Shown here in pieces: positions 6,934 to 17,160 of a stretch of DNA of 64,000 nt (its first letter is position 1; each line of letters starts with the position of its first letter). The DNA is from Vibrio navarrensis (GTDB taxonomy: Bacteria; Pseudomonadota; Gammaproteobacteria; Enterobacterales; Vibrionaceae), in contig NZ_CP065218.1 of NCBI RefSeq assembly GCF_015767675.1, forward strand, positions 372,001 through 436,000, read 5' to 3'. Both the position numbers and the translations under genes were made by a program. Under the pieces are notes generated by a model that worked only from the letters and a program-made list of their open reading frames with translations, was not told the DNA's origin and searched no databases.

Positions 6934-9900
6934 ATGAAGATTAAACAACTTTTTACGAAAGATATCGCTCGCCCTATCAATGGCGTTGTTAAAGCAGATC
7001 AAACCGAAAATGAAACCGTCTTCGTCGAACTTGATGAATACGTCATCACGAATGAACTAAAAGAGCATATAGAGAACTTTTTTAAATTTTATATGCCCTC
7101 TGTGTACGACCCAGAACAAGCTGCGATCACTGGCAAATCAGGGATTTGGGTTTCTGGCTTTTTCGGTAGCGGTAAATCGCACTTCATCAAGATCCTGTCA
7201 TACCTTTTGAAAAATGTGTCGGCTACTGATGGAAAAACAACTCGCACAGCGTTTGATTTTTTCTCTGAAAAATTGAAGGACGATGCATTCCTAGTTGGTG
7301 ATATTGAAAAAGCGATCCAGAAAAACAACAAAGTTATTTTATTCAATATTGATAGCCGAGCCGATACTGATGACAAAGAAGATGCGATTCTTAAGGTCTT
7401 CCTAAAAGTATTCAATGAAGAAATGGGCTACTCAGGCGATCATGCGCATATTGCCCACTTGGAGCGAGAACTGGATTCTCGTGGGCAGTTTGAAGGCTTT
7501 CAAACTGCCTTTGAGTCAATCACAGGTGAAAGCTGGCTAGAACAACGGGATTCCTATGATTTCTACCGTGATGACATGGCAGAAGCACTGGCACAGGTTA
7601 CGGGTCAATCATTAGATTCCACTAAGCTGTGGGTCGAGAAAATTGAAGAAAACTTCCCTCTGGATATTGCCAATTTCTGTAAGTGGGTAAAAGAATACCT
7701 TGATGGGAATCGCGATCGCCGCTTGCTCTTCTTCGTCGATGAAATCGGTCAGTTTATTGGTAAAAACACCCAGATGATGCTCAAACTACAAACTATCACC
7801 GAGAATCTCGGAACAATTTGTGGTGGTCGCGCTTGGGTGATCGTGACATCTCAAGCCGATATCGACTCCATTGTTGGCGGTATGCAAGGCTCAAAAAGCC
7901 AGGATTTTTCCAAAATCCAAGGTCGATTTGAACGTATTTCGCTTTCTAGCTCCAATACGAATGAAGTTATCGAAAAACGTCTACTCAGTAAAACAGAGGA
8001 AGCCAAGAGTCACCTGTCTGAACTCTATGATGCCAAAGGCGATATCATTCGTAGCCAGTTGAGTTTTGAACAAAGCAATGCGGCTGAAATGGCGAACTAT
8101 CAAAGTAGCGATGATTTCATCAATACCTATCCATTCGTGCCGTACCAATACAACTTGGTACAAAAGATCTTCACAGGCATCAGCCGTGCTGGTGCTTCAG
8201 GGCAACACATGAGTCGTGGTGAACGTTCGTTGATTGACGCCTTCCAAATCGCCTCAAAAGAGTTTGCCGATAAAAACGTGGGTCGTTTGATCCCTATTCA
8301 CAGTTTTTATCACTCCATTAAGAAGTTTCTTGATGATGCTGTCGTGCGTGACATTAATCATGCCGCAGACAAAACTTCCATTGATGAATTTGCAGTTCAA
8401 GTTCTGCAAACCTTATTTATGATCCGTTACGTCGATGAAGTGAAATCCAATATTGATAACTTGGTAACCCTTTGCATCAGCGAAATTGATCAGGATAAAC
8501 GCGCGTTGCGACTGGCTATTGAGGCTCGTCTCGAGGTACTGGAACGTAACAACTTAATTGCTCGACAAAACGATGAATACATTTTCCTGACTAATGAGGA
8601 AAAAGAGATCGAAGAAGCGATTAAGAAGACCGATATCGAACCTTCAGATGAGACAACCGAACTGAGTAACATCATCTTTAACGAGATATTGCGTCGCAAC
8701 AACAACTACCGTTACCCAGAGAACAAGCAAGATTTTCCAGTGGCTCGTTTTTGTAACGGTGTTCCTTTTGATCGCAATTTAGACAGTGATATTTTGCTGA
8801 AAGTCGTTTCACCTATCGACAACAGTTACGACGAATACAACGACGCTACCTGTGCAAACTTTTCATCAGATTGCATTCTTGTCAAACTGAATGATAACCC
8901 TCGCCTATTCGATGATCTTCGTACTTATATTAAGACGGAAAAATTCATTCGCAAAAGCAGTAGCGCCTCAGGCTCGAGTCAAGAACAGATCCGCCGCGAT
9001 AAAGCCAACGAGAACATGAATCGTCGCAAGCGATTAGTCGGAGATCTCGAAGAACTCATCAAAGAGTCTGATTTTTACACGCTTGGCTCTGGCTTTGATG
9101 CAAAAGGTAGCTCACTTGCTGTCATGCTAGAGGGAGCCTACCGCTACATCATTGAAAATACTTTCGGTAAGCTCAAACTGATCAAACCATTCCCTGGAAA
9201 CATCCTAAGTGAAATCCAGCAAACTTTAGCCGCTGGCGATACGGCACAGATTGGCCTCGACTTAGCAGGTGAAGAAGCCAATCCACTCGCAGTTCTTGAA
9301 ATAGAACAGCACGTTTCATTAAGTGACGACCATGGTTACGCAGTCACAGCGGCCGATATCATCAAGAAGTTCTCAAAGCGCCCTTATGGTTGGAACACCG
9401 ATGAGATCATCCTAATATTGGCACGTCTTGGTCTTGCCAATAAACTTGTGTTTCAGGCTAACCAACAGGAAGTCCCGTTAAAAGGCTTATATGAACATCT
9501 AAGTAAGTCTCAAAAAAGAGCGAACCTGCGTATTCGCCGTATCAAGCAACAATCTGAAGCTAATCTGAAAAAAGCAGCGAAGCTGTATAAAGATCTTAGC
9601 TTTGGCACCGCTCCTAGCGCCGAAAAAGAGTTATTTAACTCAGCAGTTGAAAAGTTAAATCAATGGCTGACTAAACTGAGACGATTCAAATCTATGTCAT
9701 CGACTGGCCATTACCCTGGTGGTAACGAGATCGATGATGGCGTTATGTTGTTATCAGGCTTAACGGAAATCAAAACCAGCTTCCAGTTCGTTGATGAATT
9801 CATCGCTAAAACCAACGACCTGCTCGATTTTGAAGAAGAGTATGAGTTACTGGAAAACTTCTACGAAACTCAGTTTACAAGTTGGCAAGGGCTAGAGCGT

Positions 9901-10611
9901 GCTTTAAATATCACCTTCTCCGCGAACCGTGCGTTCCTTGAAAAGAATGCGGAGGCAATGGCTGCACTTGATAAACTTACTGCTATTTATCACAACGCAT
10001 CACCGTATCGAGATATTCGTAATATTCAACCTCTGGTTGAGACGCTGACCTCAATCAATAACCAACTGATTGAAAAACAACAAACTTATACCATTAAAAA
10101 GCTCGAACAACGTATTGGTGAAGTTAAAGAACTGATTGAAAACGCTGGAGCAAGTGCAGAGATCAGCAATAAAGTATTATTGCCTTTCCAGAACGCAATT
10201 AAACGCGTGCAACGTGAAAACAGTGTTTCGCAGATTAAGCACGAGCTTATTGAAGCGGATGATTGGTTTAACGATGCGGAAAAGGCAGTGAACACCTACA
10301 TTCTTCAGCAGCAAGCGCTAGCGAAAAAAACGCAAGAAGCACAATCTTCAAATTCAGAAGCCACCGAATCACCATCATCAACGAGTCAATCTTCTGCGAA
10401 CTATGGTTCATCGACTACAGAAGCAATGCCTGTTCGCGAAAAAGCGCCCAAGGCAAAGCCGACTCAAGCAATTGATGCGATGGAAGTCTACAGAGAAGTC
10501 TCTGAGGCGACTTATATGGAAACCGTCGAAGATGTTGACAATTACCTGAAAGCGCTGCGCGATAAACTGGTCACTCTCGTTGAGAGTAACCATAAAGTAC
10601 GCATTAAGTAA
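6934..10611 (+). CDS. brxC: BREX ATPase BrxC
   Basis: A 1225-residue P-loop ATPase, the large ATPase of type I BREX. I chose ATG 6934 rather than 6916 because MKIKQLFTKDIARPINGVVK matches the normal N-terminus of the family and AGAAAAAGA lies just upstream. The Walker A motif is GFFGSGKSH at about residue 75, and a Walker B-like RLLFFVDEIGQFIG sits near residue 265. The C-terminal part (from about residue 950) is rich in heptad-like helices. A Ser/Thr/Ala/Gln-rich linker at about 1140-1175 precedes a final short helical domain. BrxC is probably an ATP-driven assembly that acts with PglX and PglZ on DNA. It has the expected length and no visible defect. Confidence 0.93.
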   Translation: MKIKQLFTKDIARPINGVVKADQTENETVFVELDEYVITNELKEHIENFFKFYMPSVYDPEQAAITGKSGIWVSGFFGSGKSHFIKILSYLLKNVSATDGKTTRTAFDFFSEKLKDDAFLVGDIEKAIQKNNKVILFNIDSRADTDDKEDAILKVFLKVFNEEMGYSGDHAHIAHLERELDSRGQFEGFQTAFESITGESWLEQRDSYDFYRDDMAEALAQVTGQSLDSTKLWVEKIEENFPLDIANFCKWVKEYLDGNRDRRLLFFVDEIGQFIGKNTQMMLKLQTITENLGTICGGRAWVIVTSQADIDSIVGGMQGSKSQDFSKIQGRFERISLSSSNTNEVIEKRLLSKTEEAKSHLSELYDAKGDIIRSQLSFEQSNAAEMANYQSSDDFINTYPFVPYQYNLVQKIFTGISRAGASGQHMSRGERSLIDAFQIASKEFADKNVGRLIPIHSFYHSIKKFLDDAVVRDINHAADKTSIDEFAVQVLQTLFMIRYVDEVKSNIDNLVTLCISEIDQDKRALRLAIEARLEVLERNNLIARQNDEYIFLTNEEKEIEEAIKKTDIEPSDETTELSNIIFNEILRRNNNYRYPENKQDFPVARFCNGVPFDRNLDSDILLKVVSPIDNSYDEYNDATCANFSSDCILVKLNDNPRLFDDLRTYIKTEKFIRKSSSASGSSQEQIRRDKANENMNRRKRLVGDLEELIKESDFYTLGSGFDAKGSSLAVMLEGAYRYIIENTFGKLKLIKPFPGNILSEIQQTLAAGDTAQIGLDLAGEEANPLAVLEIEQHVSLSDDHGYAVTAADIIKKFSKRPYGWNTDEIILILARLGLANKLVFQANQQEVPLKGLYEHLSKSQKRANLRIRRIKQQSEANLKKAAKLYKDLSFGTAPSAEKELFNSAVEKLNQWLTKLRRFKSMSSTGHYPGGNEIDDGVMLLSGLTEIKTSFQFVDEFIAKTNDLLDFEEEYELLENFYETQFTSWQGLERALNITFSANRAFLEKNAEAMAALDKLTAIYHNASPYRDIRNIQPLVETLTSINNQLIEKQQTYTIKKLEQRIGEVKELIENAGASAEISNKVLLPFQNAIKRVQRENSVSQIKHELIEADDWFNDAEKAVNTYILQQQALAKKTQEAQSSNSEATESPSSTSQSSANYGSSTTEAMPVREKAPKAKPTQAIDAMEVYREVSEATYMETVEDVDNYLKALRDKLVTLVESNHKVRIK

Positions 10612-10681
10612 CAGTGTCAGCCAACAACCATTGAATTTCTGCCTGAGCGCAAGCTCAGGCCAAACCATCGAGTTATATAAA

Positions 10682-13600
10682 ATGAATACCAACAAACTCA
10701 AAGCTTATGCCCCGAAAGCCCGTTTGGCTTTTATGGATGCAGTAAAAAAACGCGCTGCCGTACTCGGCATTTACGAAAATAAAATCAGTGAAGCCACGAC
10801 ACAAGGAACTGATACCCTTATTGAAGGGCGTATCTTTACACGCAAGCAAGGTCAACAGCGTCAACAGTTAGTGAATCGAATCGAAGCGCTTGGAGGTGGT
10901 AAAGATGGCTACAACCAATTTATTAACGAAATGGCGTTTACCTGGTTTAACCGTTTTACGGCCATTCGTTTCATGGAAGTGAATGGCTATCTTGACCATG
11001 GCTTCCGTATGCTGAGTAAAGAAGTAGATGCGGAGTTTGGCCAAGGCTTTGAAATCTTAGCTCATGCCGCTGATGTGGCAGAGGATTTGGGATTAAATAA
11101 ATCCGACATCGTAGAAATGCTATTAGCTGGCGACAAAGAAGAAGAGCTGTATCGTGAATTATTGCTCGCTCAATGCCACCAGCTCAGCAAAATCATGCCA
11201 TTCATGTTCGAGAAACTGGATGATGCCACCGAGTTGCTACTGCCAGATAATCTGACTAAAACCGACTCGATTCTAAAAGAACTGGTTAATGAAGTACCTG
11301 AAGATAACTGGCGAGAAATCGAAGTCATCGGTTGGCTGTACCAATTCTACATTTCAGAGCACAAAGATGCGGTTATAGGTAAAGTTGTAAAAAAAGAAGA
11401 CATTCCAGCTGCGACACAGCTTTTTACTCCAAATTGGATCGTAAAGTATTTAGTTCAAAACTCACTTGGTCGCCAGTGGTTAGCCACCTACCCTGACTCT
11501 GAGCTGAAAGATAAAATGGAATACTACATCACTCCTGCCGAGCAAAGTGATGACGTAGTTGAGCAACTAAAGGCAATTACGCCTACCAGTATCGACCCAG
11601 AGCAAATTAAAGTCCTCGATCCTGCTTGTGGTAGTGGTCATATCTTGGTTGAAGTGTATGAAGTGCTGCGTGAGATTTACCTAGAGCGTGGTTACCGATT
11701 ACGTGAAATTCCTGAGTTAATCCTTACTAAGAATATCTATGGTTTAGATATCGATGATCGTGCTGCACAAATGGCCGCTTTCGCTGTACTAATGAAGGCT
11801 CGCGAAGATGATCGCCGTATCTTTAGCCGCGTTGAAGACAATCGCATTCAACTAAATATTCACTCAATCCAGTCAACTGAACATCTGGATATCAACCAAT
11901 TATGGAAAGACTTAGATCTGGATGAAAACAAGCAAACTGGTTCGATGGAAGATTTGTTTGCAGAACAATCAGTTTTTGTCGAAACATCTGCCAAAAACCA
12001 ACAGTACTTAGATTTACTACGATACCTAAAAGAACAATTCATTGACGGTAAAAATCTCGGTTCCTTGATCAATATTGACAATAAGTATCTTGAAATACTG
12101 AAAAAGTTAAAGTCTGTACTAAAAGATAAATTGCAAGATTCCAGCCCTACTGTACGAGACGCTTGTGAAAAATTACTCCTTGTAGTTCAACAATCTGAAA
12201 TCTTAGCGGAAAAGTATAGTATATGCGTTGCAAATCCACCATATTTGGGTCAGAAAGGGATGAATCTTAACTTAAAAACTTTTGCTAAGAATCACTTTCC
12301 AAATTCCAAGAGTGATTTATTTTCTCTATTTATGGAACGAGCTTTTGATGTTCTTGATGCGAATGGTTTTAATGCTCAAGTCAATATGCAATCTTGGATG
12401 TTTCTATCAAGCTTCGAAAAGTTACGTGAGTCATTGATAGACACTAAAACCTTCATAACTATGGCCCACTTGGGACCTCGAGCATTTGGACAAATTTCAG
12501 GAGAAGTCGTTCAAACTACAGCTTGGGTGATACAAAAAACGCATATTGATGGATTTATCCCTTCGTTTCTTCGGTTGATTGAAGGTAACGAAACAGGTAA
12601 GAAACTAGCATTGCTTAACAAGCTGAGTTTGCATGCACATACAAAACAAGGTGATTTTCGGGCTATCCCAGGTAGCACCATTGCATACTGGGTGACAGAT
12701 GACTTAAGGCGTTGTTTTAAGAAATTTCCCGCACTAGCAGACTTTGCGAAACCAAGGCAAGGGCTAGCGACATCTGACAACAATCGATTCCTTAGACTCT
12801 GGCATGAAGTAAACTTTAGAAATGTATGCCTTAATGCAACATCACACGAGGAAGCGGCGCTGTCCAAGCGAAAATGGTTTCCATGCCAAAAAGGAGGAGG
12901 ATTCAAAAAATGGTATGGTAATCATGACTATCTTGTGAATTGGGAAAATGACGGTGCTGAACTGTTAGAGTTCGCAGCATCTTTATACGGGTCTCCTACA
13001 CGAACTATTAAGAACATTCCTTTTTACTTTAAGAGTGGATTGACTTGGTCAACACTGACTTCTTCAGGAATGACCATGAGATATTCTCCTTCTGGATTTA
13101 TATCAGAAACTAAAGGTGCCATTTGTTTCTTTGACAACGAAAAAACCAAATTTAAAGCCCTCGCTATCCTTAACTCTAGCGTAATAAATCCAATCAACCT
13201 TACTATTAGTCCCACATTAGATTTCCATGAAGGTCCTGTAGGAAAGCTACCCATCAATATAGGTGCTAGCGACGAATTAGTAGGGCTGGCAAAAAAATGC
13301 GTAGACATATCGAAGGCTGACTATGATAGCTATGAGACTTCTTGGGACTTTACTTTTAATTTACCAAGGCAGGAAGGGTCGCTAGAAAAGCAATGCCAAG
13401 AGTTCATACGATATTGGGAAACCAAAACGCTAGAAATTAAATCGCTAGAAGAGTCAATTAATAATATCCTCATTTCCGACTACGGTCTCAAAAATGAAGT
13501 AGAGATAGGTGTTGACTTAGCATATATCAGTCTGGACAGAAATAAATATTTTAGTTTTGCAGATGTAAAAGATTTATCAGTAATCAATAAGAAACAAATT

Positions 13601-14377
13601 GTAAGCCTAGTTAAAGAATGTCTATCATTTTCTGTGGGCTGCTCCATGGGCAGGTTTTCTCTAGACCGAGACGGTTTAGTTTACGCCTATTCAGGCAACA
13701 AAGGATTCAAAGAACTCGTAACAGAAGGCGCATACAAAACCTTCCCTGCTGATGATGATGGGATCATTCCATTAGCAGCCGAAGAATGGTTATTCGATGA
13801 CGATGCAACTAGCCTCTTCCGAGATTTCGTCAAAACGGTTTGGGGTGAAAAACACCTGCAAGAAAACCTCGATTTTGTGGCCGAAAGTTTGTGCTTAGAT
13901 GCGATCAAGCCAAAGAAAAATGAAAGCTCGATGGAGACGATTCGTCGTTACTTCTCGACTCAGTTCTACAAAGACCATTTAAAAACGTATAAAAAACGCC
14001 CTATTTACTGGCTATTTAGCTCAGGCAAAGAAAAGGCCTTTGAATGCTTGGTGTACTTGCATCGTTACAATGAAAGTACCCTTGCCCGTATGCGTACTGA
14101 GTATGTCACCCCATTGATGGGTAAGCTGGAAACTCAGCACTCGGTCTTAACGGAAAGCCGCACAAACGCGAGTAGCACAGAGCAGCGACGTATTGATAAA
14201 GAGTTGAAATCAATCGAGAAGAAACAGTCCGAACTTCGTGCCTTCGATGAAGAGTTGAAGCACTTAGCAGAAATGAAGATTTCTATCGACCTAGATGACG
14301 GAGTAAAAGTTAACTACGGTAAGTTCGGTAACCTACTCGCAGATGTCAAAGCGATTCATGGTAAAAATCCAGAATAA
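10682..14377 (+). CDS. pglX: BREX adenine-N6 DNA methyltransferase PglX
   Basis: A 1231-residue methyltransferase that marks host DNA at a non-palindromic site, giving BREX its self/non-self discrimination. ATG 10682 starts MNTNKLKAYAPKARLAFMDA, typical of PglX; an upstream start at 10580 would overlap brxC. The SAM-binding motif DPACGSGH is at about residue 313 and the catalytic NPPY at about residue 517. Residues about 560-1000 form the variable target-recognition region. That part is visibly more AT-rich, with more rare codons than either end of the gene, suggesting specificity exchange by recombination. The last 100 residues include a charged coiled coil (ELKSIEKKQSELRAFDEELK). It follows brxC by 70 bases. 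Confidence 0.93.
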   Translation: MNTNKLKAYAPKARLAFMDAVKKRAAVLGIYENKISEATTQGTDTLIEGRIFTRKQGQQRQQLVNRIEALGGGKDGYNQFINEMAFTWFNRFTAIRFMEVNGYLDHGFRMLSKEVDAEFGQGFEILAHAADVAEDLGLNKSDIVEMLLAGDKEEELYRELLLAQCHQLSKIMPFMFEKLDDATELLLPDNLTKTDSILKELVNEVPEDNWREIEVIGWLYQFYISEHKDAVIGKVVKKEDIPAATQLFTPNWIVKYLVQNSLGRQWLATYPDSELKDKMEYYITPAEQSDDVVEQLKAITPTSIDPEQIKVLDPACGSGHILVEVYEVLREIYLERGYRLREIPELILTKNIYGLDIDDRAAQMAAFAVLMKAREDDRRIFSRVEDNRIQLNIHSIQSTEHLDINQLWKDLDLDENKQTGSMEDLFAEQSVFVETSAKNQQYLDLLRYLKEQFIDGKNLGSLINIDNKYLEILKKLKSVLKDKLQDSSPTVRDACEKLLLVVQQSEILAEKYSICVANPPYLGQKGMNLNLKTFAKNHFPNSKSDLFSLFMERAFDVLDANGFNAQVNMQSWMFLSSFEKLRESLIDTKTFITMAHLGPRAFGQISGEVVQTTAWVIQKTHIDGFIPSFLRLIEGNETGKKLALLNKLSLHAHTKQGDFRAIPGSTIAYWVTDDLRRCFKKFPALADFAKPRQGLATSDNNRFLRLWHEVNFRNVCLNATSHEEAALSKRKWFPCQKGGGFKKWYGNHDYLVNWENDGAELLEFAASLYGSPTRTIKNIPFYFKSGLTWSTLTSSGMTMRYSPSGFISETKGAICFFDNEKTKFKALAILNSSVINPINLTISPTLDFHEGPVGKLPINIGASDELVGLAKKCVDISKADYDSYETSWDFTFNLPRQEGSLEKQCQEFIRYWETKTLEIKSLEESINNILISDYGLKNEVEIGVDLAYISLDRNKYFSFADVKDLSVINKKQIVSLVKECLSFSVGCSMGRFSLDRDGLVYAYSGNKGFKELVTEGAYKTFPADDDGIIPLAAEEWLFDDDATSLFRDFVKTVWGEKHLQENLDFVAESLCLDAIKPKKNESSMETIRRYFSTQFYKDHLKTYKKRPIYWLFSSGKEKAFECLVYLHRYNESTLARMRTEYVTPLMGKLETQHSVLTESRTNASSTEQRRIDKELKSIEKKQSELRAFDEELKHLAEMKISIDLDDGVKVNYGKFGNLLADVKAIHGKNPE

Positions 14378-14390
14378 CTTAAGTAACTGA

Positions 14391-14423
14391 TAGAGCAGGC
14401 TATATCTACAGTAGCCTGCTCTA
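14391..14423 (+). terminator. Strong hairpin after pglX, possible attenuator
   Basis: A perfect 12-bp inverted repeat (14391-14402 and 14412-14423; arm TAGAGCAGGCTA) has a 9-base loop. It begins 13 bases after the pglX stop. The sequence after it is CCTATTGCGGTTTTT, so the T-run is displaced by about 9 bases; it may be a weak terminator, an RNA-stability element or a module border. It separates the BREX core from the inserted gene pair. Confidence 0.55.
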
Positions 14424-14479
14424 CCTATTGCGGTTTTTATGTAATAATTGCATGCAGGATGTAAGTGAAGGAGATTTCG

Positions 14480-17146
14480 ATGAGTGAACATAAGGCTCAA
14501 TACTGGAAGTGTGCTCTGCAAGTAAACCCTGCGAGTTACATCAAGTATCGGGGAGAGCAGCAAAGTCAATCAGAAGATGAGTATAATCAAGCTATCTTAG
14601 CAGCTTGCCTTGAAGAAAGTATCAAAATTATAGGCTGCGCAGACCACGGTAATGTTGCTGAAATTGCGTCACTAAAAAATGTACTGGAGCCACATGGTAT
14701 CGTCGTTTTTCCTGGGTTTGAAATTGCATCTAGCGAAAAAATTCACTTTGTTTGTCTGTTTGATGAATGCAAAACATCCACAGAGCTGAATAGAATTCTC
14801 GGCAGCTTAGATCTTATAGATCCTACCGATGGTGTTTCTCCGTCTAGACTAGGAGCCATTCAACTCATCGACAAAGTAACTGAGCTGGGTGGTTTTATCT
14901 ATGCGGCACATTCAACCAATGATGATGGTGTATTAAAAAGACGGATGCATCATATCTGGCAGCATTCTGGATTACTAGCTGCTCAAATCCCTGGGTCGAT
15001 AGAAGATCTGAAGGGTGTCGAAGATGACTTTTACAGAAAAGCAATTCAAAACAAGCTTCCTGACTATAAAAAAACGCCTAAGATAGCCGTCATAAATGCA
15101 GCCGATGTGGCAAAACCAGATGATCTTAGAAAACCTGGTGCTAGTTGCTTTATCAAGATGACAACACCTACCTTTAGTGCATTCAAAATGGCATTCGTTG
15201 ACCCAGAGTCAAGAATAAGGCTCCATTCCGACATGCCTGAAAATCATGCTTCAGCTATAGAGCGTATTGAGTTTATAGATGGGTATCTAGATGGTGTTGA
15301 TATATCAATATCAGAACATCTAAACACGATAATTGGAGGTCGGGGAACAGGCAAATCAACGTTGCTAGAGTGCATCCGCTATGCTCTAGATAAAAAGCCG
15401 TTTGAAGCAGGCTCCGCAGACAAACAACATAAAAAAATTATTGACCAGAACCTCGGAAAAGATAAAGGGATGGTGAAACTGACGATCAGAAGCAATGTGT
15501 TAAATGGTCGTCGATTTACTGTATCTAGAAAATATGGTGAATACCCTGTCGTCCGCGATGAGCAGAATCAAGTAACTCAGTTCCATCCATCTGAGCTGGT
15601 TCCCGACTTAGAAATTTATGGGCAAAATGAAATCTACGAAATGGTTCGGGATGATGTCCAGCGAACAGTTTTAATCAAACGATTTATCTCCGATGAAAAG
15701 CCAAATGAAATGGCTCAACGTCTACAAACGCATATTGCAGAGAATAGAAAGAAAATACTAGACCAACAAAAAGAAATTGCTGCGGTTGAAACAGAAGTGG
15801 AGCAGCTACCTAACCTCCAAGAACGTGCGAAGCTGTTCGCAGACTTAGGACTAGAAGAAAAATTAAAAATTATTCCTATTTTAGAACGAGAGAAACAATT
15901 GGTTCAAACAACTAAGGACGAAGTATTACGCTTCTCTTCCCTAGTTGAGATAATCAATGACAATCTGCCTGATCCTGTATTTCTAAGCGAAACAGCTATA
16001 TCCACCTTACCTCGTGCAGAAGATTTTCGAAAACTACGATCTGTTTTAGAAGATCTAAAGAATACAGGTATCACCATTAGCAAGCAGCTACAAGAAAGCT
16101 CAACAACTGCAATGAATACTTGTACTCCAATAACTGAAAGCGTAGCTGCACAAGTTAAAGCTCAGGAGGATGAGCTTGAGAAGGCCTTCAGGAAAATCCC
16201 TGCGAACAATGGAAAATCAGGAAAAGCACTAGGGGCAGAATATAAATCTATATTAACTCGTATTGAGCAGATCAAACCTAAGCAGCAGCAACTAGCAACA
16301 AGAAACACATTGCTAACTGAGTTGTATAGAAACCGAGCGACTTTAATGGCTGATTTACGAGAGGAAAGAACTAGACATGCTAGCGATTTGAAACGAAAAA
16401 TCAAAGCCTTAAACCGTAAGCTTGAAAACAAAGTAAAACTAGAACTATGCTCCGAGGCTCAAAGGCAAGACATAGTTGACTACTTACTTGGATGTCGTCT
16501 AGAACAAGTCGGTGCTGCAAGACTATCTTGGGTAATAGAAAACGATTTTACCCCAGCACATCTCGCAACAAAGATTAGAGAGGGGCATGATGCCTTGGTT
16601 AACTGTGGTTGGGGGATAACTCCTACGGTTGCAACCTCTCTATGCAAAATGACAGAACAGCAACTTCTTATGCTTGAAGAAGTACAAGTGAGCGATCGAA
16701 TGTCCATAGAGTTGAACGTCAGTCATACAGATGAAGAACAATTTAGAGATGTTGACAGCTTATCTACGGGTCAGCAATGCACAGCTATCTTGCATTTATT
16801 GCTTTTGGACAATAATGACCCACTCATACTAGATCAACCTGAAGATAACTTGGACAATGCCTTCATCGCAGATAGAATCGTGACCCAGCTACGTAGTGCC
16901 AAAACATCTAGACAGTTTATCTTTGCAACTCATAACGCCAACATCCCTGTATTTGGTGATGCTGAGTGGATAGGAGTTATTAGCTCTGACTCAGACAAAG
17001 GTGTCATACCTGAAAGTCAGCAAGGTGCTATTGATGTTGAGCAAATACAGAAATTAGCCGCCGATATCCTTGAAGGCGGTGAAGCTGCTTTCAATCAGAG
17101 ACGGAAAAAGTATGGCTTTGACGATAAAGCTGTTACGAATAAATAA
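14480..17146 (+). CDS. TrlF-like PHP-domain/SMC-type ATPase, accessory gene inside BREX
   Basis: An 888-residue fusion. AAGGAGA lies 5 bases before ATG 14480, so I prefer it to GTG 14465. The N-terminus (1-280) is a PHP-phosphoesterase-like domain: ADHG (D55, H56), PGFE (E81) and YAAHS (H144). The usual first motif HxH reads LQVN here (Q14, N16), so metal binding may be altered. The C-terminus is an ABC/SMC-type ATPase: Walker A GGRGTGKST at about 285, a coiled-coil region about 410-690, signature LSTGQQ at about 760, Walker B LILDQPEDNLDN at about 780 and H-loop ATHNAN at about 815. This architecture is that of 'TrlF family' ATPases found near defence genes. It probably senses and acts on nucleic acid, which is inference. 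It sits between pglX and pglZ, 14 bases ahead of the AlbA_2 gene. Confidence 0.82.
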   Translation: MSEHKAQYWKCALQVNPASYIKYRGEQQSQSEDEYNQAILAACLEESIKIIGCADHGNVAEIASLKNVLEPHGIVVFPGFEIASSEKIHFVCLFDECKTSTELNRILGSLDLIDPTDGVSPSRLGAIQLIDKVTELGGFIYAAHSTNDDGVLKRRMHHIWQHSGLLAAQIPGSIEDLKGVEDDFYRKAIQNKLPDYKKTPKIAVINAADVAKPDDLRKPGASCFIKMTTPTFSAFKMAFVDPESRIRLHSDMPENHASAIERIEFIDGYLDGVDISISEHLNTIIGGRGTGKSTLLECIRYALDKKPFEAGSADKQHKKIIDQNLGKDKGMVKLTIRSNVLNGRRFTVSRKYGEYPVVRDEQNQVTQFHPSELVPDLEIYGQNEIYEMVRDDVQRTVLIKRFISDEKPNEMAQRLQTHIAENRKKILDQQKEIAAVETEVEQLPNLQERAKLFADLGLEEKLKIIPILEREKQLVQTTKDEVLRFSSLVEIINDNLPDPVFLSETAISTLPRAEDFRKLRSVLEDLKNTGITISKQLQESSTTAMNTCTPITESVAAQVKAQEDELEKAFRKIPANNGKSGKALGAEYKSILTRIEQIKPKQQQLATRNTLLTELYRNRATLMADLREERTRHASDLKRKIKALNRKLENKVKLELCSEAQRQDIVDYLLGCRLEQVGAARLSWVIENDFTPAHLATKIREGHDALVNCGWGITPTVATSLCKMTEQQLLMLEEVQVSDRMSIELNVSHTDEEQFRDVDSLSTGQQCTAILHLLLLDNNDPLILDQPEDNLDNAFIADRIVTQLRSAKTSRQFIFATHNANIPVFGDAEWIGVISSDSDKGVIPESQQGAIDVEQIQKLAADILEGGEAAFNQRRKKYGFDDKAVTNK

Positions 17147-17160
17147 CTTGGAAGAAAAAA

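Noticed and set aside
10580..10681. Earlier start for pglX
   Set aside because: It overlaps the end of brxC and lacks the family's N-terminus, which begins at 10682.
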